Source: an uncultured Balneolaceae bacterium
Lineage (GTDB): Bacteria > Bacteroidota > Rhodothermia > Balneolales > Balneolaceae
DNA: 5,686 bases
NCBI GenBank assembly: GCA_938003885.1
Contig: CALKWT010000120.1
Span: 1-5,686, forward strand
Direction: 5' to 3'
In this document: piece after piece, positions 1-5,477 of the stretch
How positions within the stretch are numbered: position 1 is the first letter of the stretch
Layout of the letters: every line of letters starts with the position of its first letter
The notes under the pieces: model-generated
Told to the model about the DNA's origin: nothing
The model's input: only the letters and a program-made list of their open reading frames with translations
The model's database searches: none
Position numbers and translations under genes: made by a program

Positions 1-1
1 A

Positions 2-265
2 CTAAATGACACCCATGCCATTGGAAATGCAGAGGTTATTTACGAAGATTTACATATTGCCCTTGTGGACCGGGAAACTTATGAGAAGAATCTCATAAGA
101 CGTGTGGGTTCATTTTTCATCAACACCTTTGCCGTTGAATCTGCAAATCAACCGGAAGATCCCCGCCCTGGAACTGTTGACTATGAAAGAGAGCCGGAGA
201 AATCGGTATTTAACTACTGGTGGAAATCTCTTCAAAGCGGACTGATGGATAGTATTGGCGGCTGA
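2..265 (+). CDS. AsmA-like (DUF748-type) protein, C-terminal fragment
   Basis: The reading frame is open from the first bases of the window and ends at TGA 263-265, so only the last 87 residues are present and the true start lies upstream. A GTG at 65 lies within this continuous frame and is not a likely start. The fragment has the layout I associate with the end of large AsmA/DUF748-like proteins of Bacteroidota: a beta-rich stretch with the pattern 'Gly-x-Ala-x-x-x-Tyr-Glu-Asp-Leu', then 'Phe-x-x-Asn-Thr-Phe', then a closing 'Tyr-Glu-Arg-(5)-Ser-Val-Phe-Asn-Tyr-Trp-Trp-Lys-Ser-Leu-x-Ser-Gly'. Members of this superfamily are long envelope proteins, anchored in the inner membrane and thought to work in lipid or outer-membrane homeostasis. 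The identification rests on recalled family pattern, not on a search. The gene converges on the MscS-like gene, 61 bp away, and I see no strong terminator between them. Confidence 0.6.
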   Translation, partial: LNDTHAIGNAEVIYEDLHIALVDRETYEKNLIRRVGSFFINTFAVESANQPEDPRPGTVDYEREPEKSVFNYWWKSLQSGLMDSIGG

Positions 266-326
266 AAAGTGTAAGAGCAAAGTCAGGTTGTTCGTAGTGG
301 AAAGCCGTATATATCCCACCTTGCAA

Positions 327-1187
327 TCATGCAGAGACATCACCCCCCCGTACTATAGATACGGTAGATTGTATGTCTGAGCTCAAGGCGACTCCCTCCT
401 GTTTCAATTTGTTGAGGCAAGCCTTCATCACCCCTGTCCGAACAGCAGAAAGGCTCAGTTTCTGATAGGTTGTATGAACCCAGAATGCGATCTGTAACTC
501 TATGTAATCCTGCAGATATGCTTTAATTGTGATCACCGGAGCCGGTGACACCATCACCCCTTCTGTTTCCACGACTGCACGGTGCAGAAGATCCGACACA
601 CTTTGAATATCGTTATTGTAATTTATGCCGATAGTAAAACTTGCCCTCCGCAACCCATCAAGTGTATAGTTATATAGCGGTTTAGTGAATAGCTGGGCGC
701 TGGGCACAAAGACGTCACACCCATCCGACGTCCGGAGATGGGTGTGACGTATGTGGATTCCGCGGACAGTTCCGGTGATCCCACCCGTTTCTATCAAATC
801 ATTTTCCCTGAATGAACGGCTGAAAGCGAGAAAAAATCCGGCCAGAAAATTTTCTCCGATATCTTTGAATGCAAAACCGATCATCACGGCTGTAAGCCCG
901 CCTCCTGCCACGAGACTCGCCGCAAGGGCTCCATACCCGACGAGGTTTAAAAAAATTATCGTGGCAATGAAAGCACCGATACCCTTTATTAGTTTTGTAA
1001 AGTAACTGTGATAGACTAAAGGCATGTTGCCTCTTCTGAGGATGCGAATGACAGCGTGGGCTACTAACTTTCCTGTCATATAGATTGCCCAGGCTACAAT
1101 CAGTGCTATTAGCAGCCGTGGAATAAACTCTATGAAGACTTCCATTTCGTTAAGAAAAGCCTCGACTAGTTTGTTAAAAAAATCCAT
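327..1187 (-). CDS. MscS-family small-conductance mechanosensitive channel
   Basis: This 286-residue protein is a homo-oligomeric inner-membrane channel that would open under membrane tension and release solutes during hypo-osmotic shock. Three hydrophobic helices are visible, at about 22-46, 66-84 and 86-122. The third is the pore helix: it is rich in Gly and Ala (Ala94-Gly-Gly-Gly97, Gly104-Phe-Ala-Phe) and runs into Asp109-Ile-Gly-Glu-Asn and Phe119-x-x-x-x-Arg-x-Phe-Arg127. That is the classical transition from TM3 into the beta domain. Residues 128-190 form the MscS beta domain, with Gly-Thr-Val-x-Gly-Ile and 'Asp-Val-Phe-Val-Pro-(Ser)-Ala'; the alpha/beta C-terminal domain follows. The length matches small MscS proteins such as E. 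coli MscS, with no added N-terminal module. The ATG start is preceded by an AT-rich stretch with no Shine-Dalgarno sequence. The gene stands alone on its strand, convergent with the AsmA-like gene and divergent from the transporter pair. Nothing in it looks broken. Confidence 0.93.
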   Translation of the reverse strand: MDFFNKLVEAFLNEMEVFIEFIPRLLIALIVAWAIYMTGKLVAHAVIRILRRGNMPLVYHSYFTKLIKGIGAFIATIIFLNLVGYGALAASLVAGGGLTAVMIGFAFKDIGENFLAGFFLAFSRSFRENDLIETGGITGTVRGIHIRHTHLRTSDGCDVFVPSAQLFTKPLYNYTLDGLRRASFTIGINYNNDIQSVSDLLHRAVVETEGVMVSPAPVITIKAYLQDYIELQIAFWVHTTYQKLSLSAVRTGVMKACLNKLKQEGVALSSDIQSTVSIVRGGDVSA

Positions 1188-1193
1188 TTTGTT

Positions 1194-1222
1194 ATTACTC
1201 AGTTATCGTTTTTCTGTGTCAA
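1194..1222 (-). promoter_or_regulatory. possible promoter for the MscS-like gene
   Basis: On the minus strand a perfect TTGACA (complement of 1217-1222) is followed, after 17 bases, by AGTAAT (complement of 1194-1199), which matches TATAAT at four of six positions. Transcription from it would begin at or very near the ATG at 1187, giving a nearly leaderless message. This is a weak call: AT-rich DNA produces such matches by chance, and Bacteroidota promoters usually follow a different consensus (TAnnTTTG). Confidence 0.2.
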
Positions 1223-1384
1223 GACCTGTCTCATTTCACTGATTTTCAGATACTCCATTCTTCCTTTAAATAGAGTAAACTACGGCTGCTCATCCCATTT
1301 ATTTATCTGAACATTATCAGATCGCGGAGTACAAAGACAGGCCAGGAAGATCCTCAGTACTAATACATAATATGCAAATTTAAA

Positions 1385-1429
1385 ATAGTACCAAACTATG
1401 TACGTTCATTACAATAGTTAACATAGTTT
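1385..1429. repeat. cluster of phased ATAGT motifs, possible operator
   Basis: Four copies of the pentamer ATAGT or its complement occur in 45 bases: ATAGT at 1385-1389, ACTAT at 1395-1399, ATAGT at 1414-1418 and ATAGT at 1424-1428. Their starts are 10, 19 and 10 bases apart, close to whole helical turns. The arrangement includes a 9-bp perfect inverted repeat (1393-1401 with 1421-1429) and a 10-bp-spaced direct repeat. It could be a binding site for a regulator of the downstream transporter genes. AT-rich sequence could also give this by chance. Confidence 0.3.
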
Positions 1430-1431
1430 TT

Positions 1432-1471
1432 TTTCGGAAAGAGAATAAAATCCCTTATTCTAACACCGAAA
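1432..1471. repeat. two-part imperfect stem-loop
   Basis: An outer 6-bp stem (TTTCGG 1432-1437 with CCGAAA 1466-1471) encloses a symmetric 4x4 internal loop. An inner 7-bp stem (AGAATAA 1442-1448 with TTATTCT 1455-1461) follows, closed by a 6-base loop. The whole spans 40 bases of the transporter-pair upstream region. It could be an RNA structure in a leader, or an imperfect palindromic protein-binding site. It is not followed by a T-run on the plus strand, so it is not a typical plus-strand terminator. Read on the minus strand, it is followed by a run of A. Confidence 0.35.
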
Positions 1472-1580
1472 TTCATCCGGATTCCAGAATTAATGGAGCT
1501 ACCTGTGGCAAAAATGATTGACTTTCGAGGTGTGCAGTTGTTTTAATCAGTTGCCAGTTAAGCAAATCGGGAGTCGTGGG

Positions 1581-1655
1581 ATGTGCAATAAGTATCAAGT
1601 GATCCCAGCCTATAGGTACATAATTATATCAATAATAACTAACTCAGATATATGA
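1581..1655 (+). CDS. possible 24-codon leader peptide
   Basis: An ATG at 1581 opens a 24-codon frame that stops at TGA 1653-1655, overlapping the transporter's ATG (1652-1654) as ATGA. A GGGAG at 1569-1573 sits 7 bases before the ATG. That is the best Shine-Dalgarno-like match beside any start in the window, while the transporter itself has none. The predicted peptide is Ile-rich in its second half. It may be a translationally coupled leader, but ORFs this short arise easily by chance, and no family is recognisable. Confidence 0.2.
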   Translation: MCNKYQVIPAYRYIIISIITNSDI

Positions 1656-2899
1656 AAGATTTTTTTTCAAAATTCTTTGAGAAGTTTGGTCTATCCTTCA
1701 TCATGGTAGCGAGCTATTTTGGTTCGGGTTCCATCTTTATTGCCAGTCAGGCAGGTGTGGAATATGGATATACACTTCTCTGGGCAGTTGTGGGGGCTGT
1801 ACTACTAGGAACAATGGCGCAGGATATGAGTGCCCGCCTGGGTATCCACGGAGACACCCTCATGTCTTTTATCAGGCGCAAACTTGGTAAAAACGGAGCT
1901 CTGATCCTCGCTCTCTTTCTTTCGATAGGGTGCATAGCCTGGTGTCTGGCACTCACATCAGCTGTTGGCAAGAGTGTGGAAATGTTGACTGGGGGTTCGG
2001 TTCCGTGGCAGCCTGTAGCCATTCTTGCCGGATTAGCAGCAATCCTTGTAGGTATATTAAAGTATGGTTTCGTTGAAAAAGTAATGACGGTCATGTTGCT
2101 TCTGGTGCTCGTACTCTACCTCGTTGTGGCTGGTGCGAGTGAACCATCCCTCCCTGATATAGCTGCAGGACTTATCCCTTCAATCCCTGATATTGGCGCC
2201 TTGGTCATCGGAGCTGCCATCTTAGGTACAACAGCGCTCTGGCCAAATTTTTTTCTGGAGTCTATTCTGGTAAAACAGAAGAACTGGAATAGCTTAAAAC
2301 ATATCAAAATGATGCGTAAAGACCTGATCCTGGGTTACTCGATCGGTGGAATTATTACCATCGCTATTATCATTGTTGCTGCCGCTGTACTACGACCGGC
2401 TGGCTATACAGAACTCACCTCTTTCGCCACACCCGGCCTTGCACTGGAGATCATTCTGGGACAATGGGCGATGATCGTTTTTTTCATTGGGGTTATCGCC
2501 GCATCGTTTACCAGTATTGTTCCCATTATGTGGACGATACCGTACATGATTCTGGAGGCACTTGATATTGATCACAAAGATGGAACATCGAAGAAGTTTA
2601 AAATCATTTTAAGTGTTAGTATTTTTATCGGGATGTTTTCACCATTGGTCTCTCATGTGACCGGGCTGAGTGTCGTACAGATGGTCACTCTGTTTCCAGC
2701 ATTTAATGGTGTTTTCGGCCTTCCCATTACAGCTATTTTGCTTTTTTGGGCTGTGAATGACAAAAAAATCATGGGAACCCACACAAACTCATGGAAACTC
2801 AACTTTGCCAATATCTCTCTGGTCCTGTTTTCAGCATATATTGCAGTGAATTCTGGCAGAGGGGTGCTTGAGGCAATTTTCGGCGGATTGATATCGTAA
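1652..2899 (+). CDS. divergent NRAMP/SLC11-family transporter, atypical substrate site
   Basis: This 415-residue inner-membrane protein has about 11 hydrophobic segments and the NRAMP (SLC11, LeuT-fold) pattern. Residues 13-65 align without gaps to helices 1-2 of canonical members, sharing 'Gly-Tyr-Thr-Leu-Leu' (39-43) and the 'Gln-x-Met-(Ser/Thr)-x-Arg-Leu-Gly-Ile' block (57-65). NRAMPs normally carry Mn2+, Fe2+ and similar ions coupled to protons. Here the helix-1 DPGN motif is Gly24-Ser-Gly-Ser27. In helix 6 the canonical Ala-Thr-Ile-Met-Pro-His-Asn becomes Thr193-Thr-Ala-Leu-Trp-Pro-Asn199, and a conserved His five residues later is Glu203. Helix 3 lacks the usual acidic pair. A Mn/Fe transport role is therefore doubtful; a magnesium-type NRAMP relative or a carrier of something else is possible. 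The ATG at 1652 is fixed by an in-frame TAA at 1640-1642. It lies 67 bp before the TSUP gene on the same strand, so the two are probably co-transcribed. Family membership is fairly sure; the substrate is unknown. Confidence 0.8.
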   Translation: MKDFFSKFFEKFGLSFIMVASYFGSGSIFIASQAGVEYGYTLLWAVVGAVLLGTMAQDMSARLGIHGDTLMSFIRRKLGKNGALILALFLSIGCIAWCLALTSAVGKSVEMLTGGSVPWQPVAILAGLAAILVGILKYGFVEKVMTVMLLLVLVLYLVVAGASEPSLPDIAAGLIPSIPDIGALVIGAAILGTTALWPNFFLESILVKQKNWNSLKHIKMMRKDLILGYSIGGIITIAIIIVAAAVLRPAGYTELTSFATPGLALEIILGQWAMIVFFIGVIAASFTSIVPIMWTIPYMILEALDIDHKDGTSKKFKIILSVSIFIGMFSPLVSHVTGLSVVQMVTLFPAFNGVFGLPITAILLFWAVNDKKIMGTHTNSWKLNFANISLVLFSAYIAVNSGRGVLEAIFGGLIS

Positions 2900-2966
2900 T
2901 TTCTTGACCGGATTCCACACACTTTAGCCAGAAATCCTCTTTTACCTAAACCCCCGGGCACTACCT

Positions 2967-3755
2967 ATGGATCCATTTATTGTAACTGTTCTACTGGTCA
3001 TCGCGTTGGTTGGAGGGTTTTGCATTACAACAATCGGACCGGGTGGAATATTTGTTACAATTGCACTTTTTGCACTGCTGCCTCTGGATCCCGGTACCGT
3101 TGCCGGGACAGCAAGTGCAACGTTCATTATAACAGGTATTGCAGGAAGCCTCGGGTATTTCCGTTCGGGGCAGCTTCTTGAGAAGCATGCAGTAAAAGCC
3201 GCTGTCATATTGAGTTTGGCGTCTGTGGCAGGCGCATTTGCCGGGTCACAGCTCAATGCATTTCTGAGCGCCTCTCTCTTTGCCGTGCTCTTAGGAATTT
3301 TTGTCATTTCCACCGGGATCCTTATCCTCTACAGACAGAAATATACTCTCAGCCCGGAAAGAACACTAAAAATGGAGAGCTCAGGTGGGCTGGTCCGCCT
3401 GGGAGTGGTGGGTGTCGCAGTTGGCTTACCGGGAGGACTCTTGGGTGTAGGGGGACCCGTACTGGCTGTTCCTATGATGGTGGTATTGGGAATACCAATG
3501 TTGATGTCTGTTGCTTTGGCCCAGGTGCAATCGGTTTTCATCTCAGGGATGGCAACTGCTGGTTATGCTCTTCAGGGGGCAGTAGATTGGACGCTGGCTC
3601 TCTATCTGACGCTCCCACTTTTAATCGGCGCAATTGCAGGGTGGTATTCAGCTCAAAAAATAAAACCTGAAAAATTACAGGTAGCTTTGGCTCTTATTCT
3701 ACTCGTACTGGGCATTTATCTCGTTTCAGGAGGTATCACGCCCGGAATGCACTAG
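2967..3755 (+). CDS. TauE/SafE (TSUP) family membrane permease
   Basis: This 262-residue protein has about eight hydrophobic helices arranged as two homologous halves, the hallmark of the TSUP family (TauE/SafE, 'sulfite exporter'). The first half begins with Ile23-Gly-Pro-Gly-Gly27 and contains Gly47-Thr-Ala-Ser-Ala, a turn at Gly68 and a long Ala/Gly-rich helix (about 76-94). The second half repeats this from Leu159-Gly-Val-Gly-Gly163, with Ala183-Leu-Ala-Gln-Val-Gln-Ser in the place of the Gly-Thr-Ala segment, then Gly204-Ala-Val-Asp and an Ala/Gly helix ending near Lys231. A polar linker at about 122-143 joins them. Characterised members move sulfite, sulfonates, sulfoacetate or other small organic anions, often exporting them; the substrate cannot be read from sequence. 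An in-frame TAG at 2925-2927 with no earlier ATG supports the start at 2967; no Shine-Dalgarno sequence is visible. It follows the NRAMP-like gene by 67 bp with no obvious terminator between, so a shared transcript is likely. Confidence 0.9.
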   Translation: MDPFIVTVLLVIALVGGFCITTIGPGGIFVTIALFALLPLDPGTVAGTASATFIITGIAGSLGYFRSGQLLEKHAVKAAVILSLASVAGAFAGSQLNAFLSASLFAVLLGIFVISTGILILYRQKYTLSPERTLKMESSGGLVRLGVVGVAVGLPGGLLGVGGPVLAVPMMVVLGIPMLMSVALAQVQSVFISGMATAGYALQGAVDWTLALYLTLPLLIGAIAGWYSAQKIKPEKLQVALALILLVLGIYLVSGGITPGMH

Positions 3756-3761
3756 ATACCT
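3731..3761. terminator. weak inverted repeat at a convergent gene end
   Basis: AGGTATC (3731-3737) and GATACCT (3755-3761) form a 7-bp inverted repeat with a 17-base loop. It covers the stop codon of the TSUP gene and the 15-bp gap before the stop codon of the convergent gene. A shared bidirectional terminator would be expected here, but neither side has a T-run, so the role is uncertain. Confidence 0.2.
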
Positions 3762-3770
3762 GCCCGATGC

Positions 3771-4916
3771 TTATTCTGTACGCCATAGATAAGTTCTGTG
3801 CGTCTTGTGATGGGAACAACCCAGAGCTTCCAGGCTTCGCTGCATCAGCCAGTTTTTTTCGCTCACCCATCCCCCCTCCAGATGTTCGATCTGCGGCACA
3901 GCCTCTTTTGTGAGTTGGATACCCCTTACGAATGTAAGAGCCTCAATTCCCATTTTACGATATTTGGGTAGTGTACCATAGACCATAGTTCGCAGACCCC
4001 GTGTTTTTTTTCGGATCTGTAGCAATCTGAATGTATGCCACCATTTCATATAGCCTTTTGTGACTGCGGATACTTCATTCAGGTCGGGGATACTAAGAGT
4101 AAATGAAGCAGGTTCATCACCGATAAACGTAATTACGATACTCTCCGGGATCATGATCCGCTTCAACTGCGCAACCATTTGCCGCACATCCTCCTTGCTC
4201 AGTTCTGTAAATTCCTGTTCTCTCTCGGAGATGTCCTGCTCACTCCAGGCCTGATTATAGATCTGTCTGATATATTCCGCATCTCGCTCCAGATTTCTCA
4301 TGTCGATTGGACGTACAGAAATGTCCGGCCTGTTCCCGATCCTGTCAGTAATTCTAATCATCCGCTCCGGTATCGGTATTCTGAAACTGCGTTTGTAGCT
4401 CCAGTGATCATCCAGCTTCTCCGCATCGGTGTTTTCCAGCAGTTCTTGATAATAGGGCGGGTGGTAATACATACCATAGACGGGCGGCTCCTCAAAGTTT
4501 TCGATCAGAAGGCCCCAGTAATTCATATTTTCACCAAAGTTGACGGGTCCTCTAAACGCTCTGTATCCTCTTTTTTTATGCCATTCACCCGAGAAACGGA
4601 TGATCTCATCAGCAACTCCCTGATCATTCCTCATTTCAATGAAACCCAGCCCTCCTATCCGTTCTCCGTGAATTAAATCTCTGTCCGGATGGTTCATTAG
4701 TGCAAATCTGCCAACTAATTGATTATCTTCAAAGACGAGAAATCGCTCGCACTCCCCTGTCCGGAAAAGTTGATTTTTCTCAGGATTAAATATATTCTCA
4801 ATTTCAAACCGAAAAGGAGGAACCCAATTCGGATAGTGCCTGTAAATTGTGAAAGGCAAATCATGAAATTGTGAGATTTGTTTTTTTGTAGCAATTTTTT
4901 CAATACGATATGCCAT
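3771..4916 (-). CDS. GNAT-superfamily-like protein, tandem acyltransferase-type domains
   Basis: This soluble 381-residue protein has no signal peptide or membrane segment. It looks like two GNAT-type folds in tandem. The first (about 1-178) has the strand pattern 'Arg-Phe-Leu-Val-Phe-x-Asp-x-x-x-Val-Gly-Arg-Phe-Ala' (58-72). Next is Gly89-x-Gly-Phe-Ile-Glu, then the family-specific Arg122-Gly-Pro-Val-Asn-Phe-Gly-Glu-Asn130, Trp134-Gly-Leu-Leu and His152-Pro-Pro-Tyr-Tyr. The second (about 198-381) has Val312-Tyr-Gly-Thr-Leu-Pro-x-Tyr-Arg320-Lys-Met-Gly-Ile, which resembles the acetyl-CoA-binding Arg/Gln-x-x-Gly-x-Gly/Ala turn. This matches a family frequent in Bacteroidota, usually annotated as 'GNAT N-acetyltransferase' or hypothetical; its substrate is not known to me. 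An in-frame TGA at 4923-4925 (complement) fixes the ATG at 4916. The gene is alone on its strand. It converges on the TSUP gene with only 15 bp between the coding ends, and diverges from the 5026 gene. Confidence 0.72.
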   Translation of the reverse strand: MAYRIEKIATKKQISQFHDLPFTIYRHYPNWVPPFRFEIENIFNPEKNQLFRTGECERFLVFEDNQLVGRFALMNHPDRDLIHGERIGGLGFIEMRNDQGVADEIIRFSGEWHKKRGYRAFRGPVNFGENMNYWGLLIENFEEPPVYGMYYHPPYYQELLENTDAEKLDDHWSYKRSFRIPIPERMIRITDRIGNRPDISVRPIDMRNLERDAEYIRQIYNQAWSEQDISEREQEFTELSKEDVRQMVAQLKRIMIPESIVITFIGDEPASFTLSIPDLNEVSAVTKGYMKWWHTFRLLQIRKKTRGLRTMVYGTLPKYRKMGIEALTFVRGIQLTKEAVPQIEHLEGGWVSEKNWLMQRSLEALGCSHHKTHRTYLWRTE

Positions 4917-5025
4917 CAGAAATCATCATTCATTACTTTATGAAACCCGGCTGTCGAATCTGTACAGAGATTAACGCAAATGAGAAAGTATAAGGCGTAC
5001 GCCTCACAAACAAGGTAAAATTGGG
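4917..5025. promoter_or_regulatory. divergent promoter region with two GTAC-centred palindromes
   Basis: This 109-bp spacer must carry the starts of the GNAT-like gene (leftward) and of the small membrane-protein/lipase unit (rightward). It holds two perfect palindromes, both centred on GTAC: TCTGTACAGA at 4959-4968 and AGGCGTACGCCT at 4993-5004, with centres 35 bp apart. A TATAAG at 4989-4994 could be a -10 element for the rightward unit and would overlap the second palindrome by two bases, though no convincing -35 is visible. A regulator could bind these sites; this is an inference. Confidence 0.4.
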
Positions 5026-5472
5026 ATGTCAGAAGAGAAAGCTGAAATCTTGAAAAATAATAAAAGAGTCTGGATCACCATTCTGCTCCTAGCATCGTGC
5101 CTGACAGCAGCAGCTCTGCTCTGGGGCAGGCAGGGAGTACCTGCCCGGAGCCTGGCCAGTACCGCTCAACTTGACTCACTTATTATACAAACACTGGATC
5201 TTCATGGTGTGGCTTCAGAGCAGGTACGTCAGAGCGAAATTACCATTGACTCCACTTTTACCAGACGAGTCTATAGTGTCACAGTCCCTTTCGATTTTTC
5301 AAAAACGACCTATCATTACGATCTGCACAGTGTCTTGCTCCCCTACTCTGCCACTACGGTGGGTAAGGTGCAATTCCCTGAGAAAAATATTGCAATACAG
5401 ATCCTCTATAACAGTCGTGTCCTGAGAACCGTCCACCTGCGAACCGATCCGTTGCTTGATCAATCCCCGTGA
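5026..5472 (+). CDS. small membrane-anchored protein of unknown function
   Basis: I do not recognise this 148-residue protein. It starts with a charged stretch (residues 2-14, ending Lys-Asn-Asn-Lys-Arg) and then one hydrophobic segment (about 15-34). The rest should therefore lie outside the cytoplasm, attached by a single N-terminal anchor. Leu22-Ala-Ser-Cys25 fits a lipobox, but the residues after the Cys stay hydrophobic, so a plain transmembrane anchor is more likely than a lipoprotein. Residues 45-148 look like a small alpha/beta domain: a helix at about 47-68, then alternating strands with Arg-Arg-Val-Tyr-Ser-Val-Thr-Val-Pro (79-87) and a closing Arg-Thr-Val-His-Leu-Arg-Thr-Asp. The ATG is the only sensible start, because an in-frame TGA lies at 4981-4983; a weak AAGG sits 10 bases upstream. 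It ends 5 bp before the lipase-like gene, so the two very probably form an operon. Confidence 0.75.
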   Translation: MSEEKAEILKNNKRVWITILLLASCLTAAALLWGRQGVPARSLASTAQLDSLIIQTLDLHGVASEQVRQSEITIDSTFTRRVYSVTVPFDFSKTTYHYDLHSVLLPYSATTVGKVQFPEKNIAIQILYNSRVLRTVHLRTDPLLDQSP

Positions 5473-5477
5473 CAGTT

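Larger units (their letters stand above)
1188..1651. other. 464-bp divergent intergenic region rich in inverted repeats
   Basis: This gap separates the minus-strand MscS-like gene from the plus-strand transporter pair, so it must hold promoters for both directions. It is visibly more AT-rich than the flanking genes. I see no tRNA or conserved protein in it. It contains a 6-bp inverted repeat (ATCTGA 1305-1310 and TCAGAT 1317-1322), a cluster of ATAGT/ACTAT motifs (1385-1429), a composite stem-loop (1432-1471), an 8-bp palindrome ATCCGGAT (1475-1482) and a possible short leader ORF (1581-1655). A sigma70-like pair, TTGACT (1518-1523) and TTTAAT (1542-1547) spaced 18 bp apart, could serve the plus strand, but it is only a weak match. 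Confidence 0.6.

Noticed and set aside
266..326. A terminator between the convergent AsmA-like and MscS-like genes
   Set aside because: Only a 4-bp GTGG/CCAC pairing is visible and there is no T-run, which is too weak to call.
110..343. A 77-codon minus-strand frame
   Set aside because: It overlaps the antisense of the AsmA-like C-terminus and the end of the MscS-like gene, with no recognisable content.
751..1005. An 84-codon plus-strand frame
   Set aside because: It is antisense to the pore and beta domain of the MscS-like gene, a clear real gene.
1393..1434. A 9-bp inverted repeat followed by eight T, resembling an intrinsic terminator
   Set aside because: The stem has only two G/C pairs and a 19-base loop, and no plus-strand gene ends upstream of it, so there is nothing to terminate. 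An attenuator role is conceivable but unsupported.
2942..3313. A 123-codon minus-strand frame
   Set aside because: It is antisense to the TSUP gene, is rich in Ala, Pro and Thr as expected of a complement of membrane-protein codons, and has no family features.
4179..4676. A 165-codon plus-strand frame
   Set aside because: It lies wholly antisense to the GNAT-like gene, whose protein has clear family motifs, and its own translation has no recognisable domain.
5091..5102. A lipoprotein signal (Leu-Ala-Ser-Cys) in the 148-residue protein
   Set aside because: The residues after the Cys remain strongly hydrophobic (Leu-Thr-Ala-Ala-Ala-Leu-Leu-Trp), unlike the polar linker of a mature lipoprotein, so a transmembrane anchor is preferred.
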